35,371 nucleotides of DNA from Tritrichomonas foetus (lineage: Eukaryota > Parabasalia > Tritrichomonadida > Tritrichomonadidae). The notes below the pieces were generated by a model. That model ran no database searches and had not been told where the DNA came from. It worked only from the letters and a program-made list of their open reading frames with translations. A program made the translations under genes and the position numbers. How positions within the stretch are numbered: position 1 is the stretch's first letter; the number at the start of each line of letters is the position of its first letter. This document shows, one piece after another, positions 1 to 7,244 of this stretch. The DNA is taken from assembly GCA_001839685.1 (NCBI GenBank), contig MLAK01000971.1, forward strand, positions 128,126 to 163,496, in the 5' to 3' direction.

Positions 1-247
1 TGATATTACATTTGTTATTGGTCAAAATGAAATCAAGGAAAAGAAAAAAGAAAATTTCATTGAAATTCAAGAATTTAAACCAATCGAAAAGATTGGAGAA
101 AAAATTTATATGGATGGGAAAGAATATTTTATTTTAATTCCAACATTTCTTCCAGCACGTGAATTTCGCGCAGTTAAGAAAGAATTAAGAAAGAAAGACA
201 TTAACATTGAAAACAATATTCATTTAACACGAATCTATGCAATTTAG
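1..247 (+). CDS. 3' end of an unrecognised gene (partial copy)
   Basis: The reading frame is open from base 2 to a TAG at 245-247 and gives about 81 lysine- and glutamate-rich residues ending in HLTRIYAI. It is truncated by the window edge. The same protein end is encoded on the minus strand at 12402-12648, and bases 1-247 match the reverse complement of that stretch at every position I compared except the three Ns there. I do not recognise the family. Part of the sequence (GEKIYMDGKEYFILIP) reads like a small beta-rich fold, but no motif supports a function. It may be a real paralogue, or repeat sequence at a contig end. Confidence 0.6.
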   Translation, partial: DITFVIGQNEIKEKKKENFIEIQEFKPIEKIGEKIYMDGKEYFILIPTFLPAREFRAVKKELRKKDINIENNIHLTRIYAI

Positions 248-744
248 AGACAATGAATAAAAAATAAAAAGAGTGAATGAAAGTGAAAAAGAGAGGGAGA
301 AAAAAAAGTTATTATTTTTTGTTTGTGAGAATAAAGATTGAAAAACATGTATAATCGTTTTTGTTAACTTTTTTTTGATTTTTTGGAAGGCGAATAAACT
401 TGTTATGCCATTTTGGCGATAATATCGCCTCAATATTGATGAATGACAGTTTTCCCATCATTTTCATTTGATTGATGTTATATAGATATAGATATAGAGA
501 TAGAGATAGAGATAGATATAGATATAGATATAGATATAGATATAGATATAGAGATAGATATAGATATAGATATAGATATAGATATAGATATAGATATAGA
601 TATAGAGATAGAGATAAAGATGAAAGTTCAAACTAGAAGAAGACAAAAGCAAACAATTGGTTGTATAATATTTGTTTTATATAATAAAAAACAGTAACAA
701 AGGTCTTTGACGGGCCAAAAAATGAAAAAAATAGAAAAACGAAA
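248..744. other. Intergenic region with microsatellite
   Basis: No gene seen. The first ~140 bases still align, imperfectly, with the 3' flank of the inverted copy (reverse complement of about 12260-12401). Then comes the hexanucleotide array at 480-617 and AT-rich sequence up to the convergent stop of the sirtuin gene. Confidence 0.6.
480..617. repeat. GATATA/GATAGA microsatellite
   Basis: About 138 bp made almost wholly of 6-bp units GATATA, with interspersed GATAGA units near both ends. It is interrupted by substitutions and not by indels, so the 6-bp phase is kept throughout. The long Tyr-Ile alternating ORF on the minus strand here is a by-product of the repeat and not a gene. Confidence 0.93.
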
Positions 745-1626
745 TTAAAAGCGCGTCGTATCCCACTTCTCCACGTCGAGGGTCGCGAAATCTACGTCAG
801 GGATTAGGGCTTGTCCAACCTCACGGAAAACGTTGTCTGCTTCGTCGATGAGTGATACATCCACGAATGAGGATGCGGAGGTTCTGGTTTTGTTTATTTC
901 GACGATGATGGCTCCATTCCTTTTAGCTTCTGTTGCAAACGATAAGACTGGGTCAACAGTGCAATGCGTTCCAACAAGTAATACAACGTTGGTTAATCTG
1001 AGCGATTCGAGTGCCTTCAATCTTTGATTTTCGTCAATGGCATCGCCGAAGAAGGCAACGCCTGGTTTGAGAACTGCATTACATTTTGGGCAACGAGGGC
1101 ACTCATTTGTCTGTAAAATCTTCAGATTATCAAAAACCATCTTTTTCTGACAAGTTTCGCATTCTGCCTGGTCAGAAACAACTCCGTGCAATTCTATAAC
1201 TTTTTTCTCGTCGTTTTTGAAAGAATGTAAAGAATCGATATTTTGGGTAATTATTGCATTCACGAATCCTTTTTGGAGTAAATAGTGAAGAACGTGGTGC
1301 GTGAGTGATGGGTGAAGAGTTTTGTTAACCTGAAGATTACGCAAATTGGCGAGTAACCGCCAGCACGGTGTCGGATTTGAATAAAAATTAGATTTATCGA
1401 GGATTGGAGGAGAAAAGGCTTCCCACAGACCGGTTTTGTCATTTGATCGAAAAGTCGGAAGTTGGTGAGAACTAATTCCCGCTCCAGTGATGACTGTTAC
1501 ATTTCCTTTGAATCTGCGAATAAGATCAATCAAACATGAGACTGTATTTGATACTTCAGTGCGATAACCAATTTCTGAGTCATTAATGTTGAGCTCAATC
1601 GATTCGGCGCTAATGAAAGAGCCCAT
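745..1626 (-). CDS. Sirtuin (NAD-dependent protein deacylase, Sir2 family)
   Basis: A 293-aa protein with the Sir2 order of motifs. It has the NAD-binding GAGIS (48-52), then PTFRS (57-61), TQNIDSLH (127-134), the catalytic His of ELHG (His147), a Cys zinc module (CETC at 156-159; CPRCPKC at 176-182), FFGD, and a GT-x3-VDP loop. The start is the first ATG in frame; upstream there is only a TTG. It yields MGSFIS, which fits the MGxxxS/T N-myristoylation pattern and suggests membrane attachment (inference). Oddities: the usual G-I-P-D-F-R is Q-L-P-T-F-R, so the conserved Asp is Thr, and GTSL is GTHC. NAD-dependent deacylation is the family role, and activity should be treated as likely but unproven. 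It is convergent with the partial gene at 1-247 and divergent from the WD40 gene. Confidence 0.93.
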   Translation of the reverse strand: MGSFISAESIELNINDSEIGYRTEVSNTVSCLIDLIRRFKGNVTVITGAGISSHQLPTFRSNDKTGLWEAFSPPILDKSNFYSNPTPCWRLLANLRNLQVNKTLHPSLTHHVLHYLLQKGFVNAIITQNIDSLHSFKNDEKKVIELHGVVSDQAECETCQKKMVFDNLKILQTNECPRCPKCNAVLKPGVAFFGDAIDENQRLKALESLRLTNVVLLVGTHCTVDPVLSFATEAKRNGAIIVEINKTRTSASSFVDVSLIDEADNVFREVGQALIPDVDFATLDVEKWDTTRF

Positions 1627-2122
1627 TACTGAGATTTTTTTTTGAATATGCAAAACTTTTTTGGAGGTTTACGATGCGTGAATAACTTTTTGATGCTTTT
1701 TTACGACTTTTTAATAATCACACATGAAAATATTTAAGAAAAAGTTCTAAGTCATTTAGAAAATGAAACCGATTTATTTCAAAAATTGTATGTATTATGA
1801 AAATGTTTATTGAATAAAGTGAAATTTTCCTCGATATTTTTTGAATTAATGTATAAACTTTTTGACCTAAATCATTAATCCCCATTTCTGAAAAAGTTTT
1901 GATGTTAAATTAAAAAACGACCAGGGAAAAAAAAGATTTCTTCTCAAATTTCTATTGGTAAAAGTACAAGTATAGAAATAATCAATCCATTCAATACAGC
2001 ACATTCAGAATTACCTCTGGTACTCAAAATTGAATTACAGAATATGTCAAATGTAATGGTTTGAGAACAAAATCGGTCGTATATTTTGTGAGGTGAATCA
2101 TCTCTAAAAATTTCATGACACA
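1627..2122. promoter_or_regulatory. Divergent intergenic region between sirtuin and WDR7-like genes
   Basis: About 500 AT-rich bases between two gene starts. It must hold both promoters. A TCATGA lies about 8 nt before the ATG at 2123. No close Initiator match is visible before the sirtuin ATG, only TCAGT a few bases upstream. Nothing else seen. Confidence 0.4.
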
Positions 2123-4081
2123 ATGAAACGATGCTTTGACTCTAATACACAAATCGTTGTGTCAATTCTTCAGTCAACAAATTGTCTTCCAACAGATTTT
2201 AATTTTTTATGTTTTTGCTGGATTCCTCCCTGCGGAATTTTCAATAATTATACACGAATTGTCGCTTGCGGTACAAATGAAGGATCTATTTTGATTTTAG
2301 GAGAAGACAAGCACGATACAGGACTCAAATATTTGGCCGTTATGCCTGGACACTCAACGCCTATTACAGATATTATTATTTCGGTTGATAACTTTGTTTT
2401 CTTATCAGTGTCAAAAGATTCAACTGTGTGTGGCTGGTCATGCCTAGACTGTTCCTGCATTTTCAAACATAAACTCCAATTAAATTATGGTGATTATTAT
2501 TTTTCATTATGCAAAACAATGATTAATTATATTTGGCTGTATAACTATGGTGAATCACTTTATTTAATTGATTTAAAGAATGGCGAGATCATTAAACACA
2601 AACATTTTCCAGGAATTAGATCTTTTTCTGTAATTTCTCCAAATACTGGTTTAACAAAAGAAGATATAGCAGTATGCATCGGTATTCTCAGAATAACAAT
2701 TTATAAAATCACAGATGATTTTGAATTCATTGAGGTTTTGTCAAAAGATACAGATTTAATGAAACATGAGTGCACCAAAGTTTGCGATTTAGGAATTATT
2801 AAAATTCGAAACCGCCACTGGAAAATTTTAGAGCCAACAAAAGACTTTAAAGTTTTATATAAAGGGACATTTTCAGATCTTCCTGCTGATGATTATATCA
2901 ATACAATCGAGTTTGACCATAACTTAACTTTTTTTGCAGCAGGATCTTTTCAATCTAGATTTTTCATTGTCAATTTGAAAAAAGCTTTTCCAAATACTCC
3001 AAAAACGATAGAAAATTCAACATATCATTATTTGCATGCATGCGATCCCAAATTTTATTCTAATAATGATAGAAATAGTATTAAAAATGAATCTTTTTTA
3101 TTTCCATTTTTTGGAAGATTTGCAGTAAATTCTCAACACGAAATTATTTATTCATCAAATTATAACAAATCTTCCACAATTATTTATTTGTCCGAAAATT
3201 CTATCCACACATTAAATAACAATGAAAATCCATCCAAAAATAAAAGCAAACATAGAAATCAAAATAAACTAAAAGTATGTCATTCGACTGACCCACAAAG
3301 CTCGATTGTTATTTATTCAAAAGATAAAAGCATTTTTGTTTATTCCTGGGCTTATCAACACATTTCAAAAACTTTTTGTTTTGATAAAAAAATCACTGCG
3401 ATAAGTGAAAGAAAGATTAATAATAATTCATTATCTCAAATAATTGTTGGATTTCAAGATGGAAGCATTGGATTCCAACTTTATGATGGTGATTCTCCGC
3501 CAGTTTTTAAAATTGCCTTAACAAGTGCAATTCATAGTTTTATAATTCCACCTATTTCTGGATCAGGCCAATATTTGATTGTTCTAGGTTATGATGGATC
3601 AGCGTGCGTTTTCTTGGATGATGACATTTTAACTTCATTTTCAACCCCATCTAAATTAAATCATCCAATTAGTAAAGTTTGTTACACACCAAAAATGTTA
3701 ATCACTTTTGGTTTCATTGATGGATCATTTCTGACTTATTCATTTGATAAGCCATATCCACTTCTTCTTTCACTTTCTCCACCTGAACAATCACATTTAA
3801 TTTGGCCTCCAAGGGATCTTCCTCAAGTTATTTGTCCAATAACAACATCAATAGTCCAATTTCAAAAATCTTCGATTTTTTATGAAATTTTTAATGTACC
3901 TGAACTTTATAATAAAGTAAGGAATATGACTGTGTTATCATCAGAGAAACCACAAAATATAAGAAATGCCCAGAAAAAGATATATAGCCAATATAATAAA
4001 TCATGTAATTTCATTTTCGATTTAATGGAGCCATCCAAAGAAACTCCAAAAACGATCTTTTGTTATTATTGGTTCAAATAA
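2123..4081 (+). CDS. WDR7/rabconnectin-3beta-like WD40 protein, N-terminal part (frame ends after a frameshift)
   Basis: 652 codons from an ATG to TAA. The first ~110 residues form WD40 blades (VACGTNEGSILIL; MPGHSTPITDII; LSVSKDSTVCGWSC). Later blades lie around residues 380-560, for example IIVGFQDGSIGF, LGYDGSACVFL and TFGFIDGSFLTYSF. The end reads oddly (PKTIFCYYWFK), and the neighbouring frame continues directly as FVIIGSNNVP. This points to one extra T in the T4 run at 4058-4061. With the part at 4062-5291 the protein is about 1056 aa, with a WD40, helical repeat, WD40 layout like WDR7, which in animals works with DmX-like proteins to regulate the V-ATPase. The family call rests on layout and scattered resemblance. 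Another WD40 scaffold is possible. Confidence 0.75.
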   Translation: MKRCFDSNTQIVVSILQSTNCLPTDFNFLCFCWIPPCGIFNNYTRIVACGTNEGSILILGEDKHDTGLKYLAVMPGHSTPITDIIISVDNFVFLSVSKDSTVCGWSCLDCSCIFKHKLQLNYGDYYFSLCKTMINYIWLYNYGESLYLIDLKNGEIIKHKHFPGIRSFSVISPNTGLTKEDIAVCIGILRITIYKITDDFEFIEVLSKDTDLMKHECTKVCDLGIIKIRNRHWKILEPTKDFKVLYKGTFSDLPADDYINTIEFDHNLTFFAAGSFQSRFFIVNLKKAFPNTPKTIENSTYHYLHACDPKFYSNNDRNSIKNESFLFPFFGRFAVNSQHEIIYSSNYNKSSTIIYLSENSIHTLNNNENPSKNKSKHRNQNKLKVCHSTDPQSSIVIYSKDKSIFVYSWAYQHISKTFCFDKKITAISERKINNNSLSQIIVGFQDGSIGFQLYDGDSPPVFKIALTSAIHSFIIPPISGSGQYLIVLGYDGSACVFLDDDILTSFSTPSKLNHPISKVCYTPKMLITFGFIDGSFLTYSFDKPYPLLLSLSPPEQSHLIWPPRDLPQVICPITTSIVQFQKSSIFYEIFNVPELYNKVRNMTVLSSEKPQNIRNAQKKIYSQYNKSCNFIFDLMEPSKETPKTIFCYYWFK

Positions 4082-5291
4082 TGTTCCAACATTATTTTAT
4101 TACCCTTTTCAATTTGATGGAACACAAATTTGGCATGCATCTCCTTTTATTGGTGCAACTTATTTTGCTGCTTGGAATTTATTGCTTGATATTATTAAGC
4201 ATGAAAACTCATTGCCTGCAAGTCAAGAAATTCGGGAAAAATTGGCGAATTTTATTCCTATTCTTCTCCAATTTTTGTATATTCCTGATTTAAATGTTCA
4301 AAAGATTGCTTGTAAATCTTGTGCTGAGCTTAGCAGTTATATCTCTTATCAACTCTGCCAAGAATTTGTTTCATCTTTTCTGAGTTTCATTGATACAGAT
4401 TCAGGATACGATTCTATCTCTGAATTAGAAGAATATGAAAAATTTTTATTATCAATTTTAATTCCTAAATTTAATAATGTTCTTCCATTTTCTTATGCGA
4501 CTGAACTTTATCATTTTCTTGATGAAAAAACTGTTGAATCTTCCGAAATTGCTACTCTCGCAATTTATATTCTAATTGATGGAATTTCCGCTTGGTCGAA
4601 ACATATGGACACTCATGAAGAAAAAGTTCGATTCTATGCAAATATTATTGATGCAACACTTAGACAATCACGGAGCTTGTTTTTAGACACAAGATTTGCA
4701 GCGGTTGCTTGTTCTAACATTTCTGCATTTATTAGTGCTTTTCCTTTGTTGATTGCTAATGCAGCCAATGATTTAAATAATCCATCAAAAACCATGAAAA
4801 TTGTAAATGTTTATACGAACGTGACATTACGAAATCCTTCAATTTGTGGCGGTTATACTTCTGATTTACTTGCTAAAACATGCATAGACTATCCACAATA
4901 TAGTGACGAAATGATAAAAACACTAGAATTACATGCAACTTTATTTCATTTCATTAAAGTATTGAATGATTTTATTGCAATTGGCCTTCAGTCAGGTGAA
5001 ATTAAAGTTTACCAATCACGAAAAATACTTTTTAGTGAACAAATCTTTCGTGAAGGTTCGAAAATTGATTTCATTGAGATTGGACCAGATAGAAAATATG
5101 GAGTTGCAATTTCTCAGCAAGACAAATGTGCCAAAGTTTTTTACTTGATTGAGCCGGTAAAGAAATTATTTAGGAAAAAATCCAGATTATTGAGTACATT
5201 GGAAATACCAGTTCTGAAAGAAGATGAATCATATTCAGTTAAATGGATTGATGAACAAAATTGTTCTGTTACTACTGTTAATAAAAAATAG
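4062..5291 (+). CDS. WDR7-like protein, C-terminal part in the +1 frame
   Basis: This frame is open from 4026 and clearly continues the WD40 gene upstream, with no in-frame ATG until 4606, so it is unlikely to be a separate gene. After VIIGSNNVP it holds a helical, HEAT-like region (KLANFIPILLQFLYIPDLNVQKIACKSCAEL and following segments). It ends with a WD40-like tail (FIAIGLQSGEIKVYQSRK; IEIGPDRKYGVAIS; VKWIDEQNCSVTTV), which matches the C-terminal WD40 end of WDR7. It ends with TAG at 5289-5291. The break is either a base-call error in a short homopolymer, an allele, a young pseudogene, or (least likely) programmed frameshifting. Codon use and lack of other stops argue that the gene is, or very recently was, functional. 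Confidence 0.7.
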   Translation, partial: VIIGSNNVPTLFYYPFQFDGTQIWHASPFIGATYFAAWNLLLDIIKHENSLPASQEIREKLANFIPILLQFLYIPDLNVQKIACKSCAELSSYISYQLCQEFVSSFLSFIDTDSGYDSISELEEYEKFLLSILIPKFNNVLPFSYATELYHFLDEKTVESSEIATLAIYILIDGISAWSKHMDTHEEKVRFYANIIDATLRQSRSLFLDTRFAAVACSNISAFISAFPLLIANAANDLNNPSKTMKIVNVYTNVTLRNPSICGGYTSDLLAKTCIDYPQYSDEMIKTLELHATLFHFIKVLNDFIAIGLQSGEIKVYQSRKILFSEQIFREGSKIDFIEIGPDRKYGVAISQQDKCAKVFYLIEPVKKLFRKKSRLLSTLEIPVLKEDESYSVKWIDEQNCSVTTVNKK

Positions 5292-5302
5292 AATAATATT
5301 CA

Positions 5303-5545
5303 TTATTTTTCCGATACAATTTGTATCATATAATTTCGGTTATATAATATTATAATGTTAAAAAGTGTAGATCCAAAAATATATTTGGTCTTTGATGCAT
5401 TGAATGAATTCACTAAGCTTTCATCAGAATGAAAATTGGATGTAATAAATCCAGCATGTATGAAACCATTCAAGGTCTGTAGTGAATCACGTTTATTGTC
5501 AACTAATCTGAAGGAATTCGAAATAATTATATTCCAAAAATCCAT
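5303..5545 (-). CDS. Small hypothetical ORF, 80 aa
   Basis: ATG to stop, tail-to-tail with the WDR7-like gene (stops 11 nt apart). An 80-codon run without a stop is uncommon in DNA this AT-rich, and the product (with GFIHAGFITSNFHSDES) is not low-complexity. Even so, there is no recognisable domain and no good Initiator (only a TCAAAT about 12 nt upstream). It could be a small gene, a relic, or chance. Confidence 0.25.
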   Translation of the reverse strand: MDFWNIIISNSFRLVDNKRDSLQTLNGFIHAGFITSNFHSDESLVNSFNASKTKYIFGSTLFNIIILYNRNYMIQIVSEK

Positions 5546-5835
5546 CTCACAAATTTGAAATTCAATATGTTTTATATTATAGTTGTTTCAATTTTGTGGT
5601 AATCACAAAATAAATATGTCAATATTTCTTATAATTATTTTTTCACCTATTCAATTAATTCTTTAAAAATTCCTCTTTTTTTTGTAAAAACAAAATCTTT
5701 TTTTTGTTTCTTTCACAATTTATCTTTTCTTTCAACTTTTTAAATGTAACATTATATCAAATTTAGCGTTCAAGTGATTTAATATTTAACATATTGAATA
5801 TTCTTTAGAATTTTTTTAAATAAAAAACTGTAAAC

Positions 5836-5842
5836 TCATTCA
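5836..5842 (+). promoter_or_regulatory. Initiator-like motif of kinase gene
   Basis: TCATTCA, with the A of TCA at 5838, lies 18 nt before the kinase ATG. It matches the parabasalid Initiator TCA+1-Py-T/A at the expected distance. Motif match only. Confidence 0.45.
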
Positions 5843-5855
5843 AAAATCGAAAAAG

Positions 5856-6929
5856 ATGACTGATCCAAGCGCGCCCATTATTGGGAGCCTTCTCCCAGAT
5901 AGACCTCAAAACATACAGATAGGAGACTACATACTCAAACACCGGCTTGGTGCAGGCAAATTTGGCTCCGTTTTTCATTGCGTTTCCGAGAAATACAAAT
6001 GCGATTTTGCAATCAAAATAATCACAAAAATTGCCGACCCAAACGCGATCGATCTATTCCGTCGAGAAGCTTTGACATTGAAGTCAGTCTGCCATCCAAA
6101 CGTAGTTCGCCTATACGATTTCTTCGAAGACGTATTCAATTTCTATATTGTTATGGAATATTGCCCGAATGGAACTCTTCTCAATCTTATACAGAACAAA
6201 GGGTATCTTTCGAAGCCGATGATACAATTTTATTTTATTCCCATCATCCAAGCCCTCGAGTTTTGCCACAGCCGCGGAATCGTACATCGCGATTTAAAGC
6301 CAGACAACATTTTGATTGATGTAGCTGGCCGGCCAAAAATCGGAGATTGGGGGCAATCCCGGCCATTCACAAAACAGGCCCTTTTGACGACATACTGTGG
6401 AACAATAAGCTATGTGGCTCCGGAGCTGCACATGAAGCGCCCCTATGACGGCCCGAAGTGCGACATGTGGTCACTTGGCGTGATTTTATTTGCCGCCGCA
6501 ACAGGCAGGATGCCGTGGAAGTCACAAACGCAGACCGGGAAGGTGTCGGAGATTGTCAACATGCGCTATTCAATTCCTCCTAAAGTTGATGCTGAAATCG
6601 CGGATGTTATTCGAAGTTTGATTGTTTTCGATCCAAACGGTCGTGCAACAGCCGAAGAACTACTCAGCAAGCCGATTTTCCACGTTGAGTCCAGGAAAAG
6701 ACACTCCTTCACACCGCCGCCCCAAATGGTGAAAGCGAAAGGAATTCCCATCCACCACGTCAAATCGGCTCTCAGGAAAACCGGACTTCACTTAACTACT
6801 GTTGTTCCTGTAAGAGCCAAATTGTCTGCCAAAGCAACATCAGTCGTATTGAAGGGGACAAGCGCAAAACACTCACTACAGGCTACGCGCGACTTCGAGA
6901 AGGAGCTCGCGAAGTTCAACATTGCGTGA
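5856..6929 (+). CDS. Ser/Thr protein kinase, CAMK-like, with DWG in place of DFG
   Basis: A 357-aa protein with the kinase domain at about 24-275. Visible elements are the Gly loop GAGKFG (32-37), FAIK with Lys54, Glu71 in RREAL, HRDLKPDN (Asp146, Asn151), the metal-binding Asp164 in a DWG triplet instead of DFG, a CGT-x5-APE activation segment, and CDMWSLGVILFA. All catalytic residues are present, so it should be active. The sequence style (LGVILFAAATGRMPW, PNGRATAEELL) is that of CAMK/SNF1-like kinases. The basic tail (280-357) has no recognised domain. Codon use is clearly more GC-rich than in the flanking genes, which may reflect high expression. The start is supported by the Initiator-like motif 18 nt upstream. 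Substrate unknown. Confidence 0.95.
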   Translation: MTDPSAPIIGSLLPDRPQNIQIGDYILKHRLGAGKFGSVFHCVSEKYKCDFAIKIITKIADPNAIDLFRREALTLKSVCHPNVVRLYDFFEDVFNFYIVMEYCPNGTLLNLIQNKGYLSKPMIQFYFIPIIQALEFCHSRGIVHRDLKPDNILIDVAGRPKIGDWGQSRPFTKQALLTTYCGTISYVAPELHMKRPYDGPKCDMWSLGVILFAAATGRMPWKSQTQTGKVSEIVNMRYSIPPKVDAEIADVIRSLIVFDPNGRATAEELLSKPIFHVESRKRHSFTPPPQMVKAKGIPIHHVKSALRKTGLHLTTVVPVRAKLSAKATSVVLKGTSAKHSLQATRDFEKELAKFNIA

Positions 6930-7244
6930 GTGAGAATTGGATCTATAGACATGATTTTCTATGGTTATAGCTCAAGTTTTGTTTGATAAAATATATATTT
7001 TGATTGCCATTCTGATGACTATTGTTTTTTTTAATACAATTTTGGATTATCAGCATGTGATTTTCATGGAACATGAGTCTACAAATTGTATGACATTATT
7101 TTATGATTCAATTTCTTCATTATGCCATTTCATTATGATTCAATTTCTTCATTATGCCATTTCATTATGAAATAACCGATTTTATTGAATGGATTTTCAT
7201 GCCATTCAAAATTAGTATTATTTTTTTGTAACTCCAATAAGAAG
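6930..7244. other. Intergenic region with 32-bp tandem duplication
   Basis: AT-rich spacer with an exact two-copy tandem repeat at 7103-7166. A 69-codon ORF across it looks like chance and the repeat. No strong Initiator match is visible before the ATG at 7245. Confidence 0.5.
7103..7166. repeat. Exact tandem duplication, 2 x 32 bp
   Basis: Bases 7103-7134 are repeated without change at 7135-7166 (unit begins ATGATTCAATTTC). Perfect identity implies a recent duplication or an assembly artefact. It sits about 80 bp upstream of the next gene's ATG, so it could alter promoter spacing. Confidence 0.92.

Larger units (their letters stand above)
5292..5855. other. Intergenic region before the kinase
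   Basis: AT-rich. It holds the weak minus-strand ORF at 5303-5545 and the kinase promoter with its Initiator-like motif at 5836-5842. Nothing else recognised. Confidence 0.5.

Noticed and set aside
464..652. 62-codon ORF of alternating Tyr-Ile on the minus strand
   Set aside because: It is only the hexanucleotide array read in frame.
5978..6319. 113-codon ORF inside the kinase gene
   Set aside because: A shadow of the kinase in another frame, with no domain of its own.
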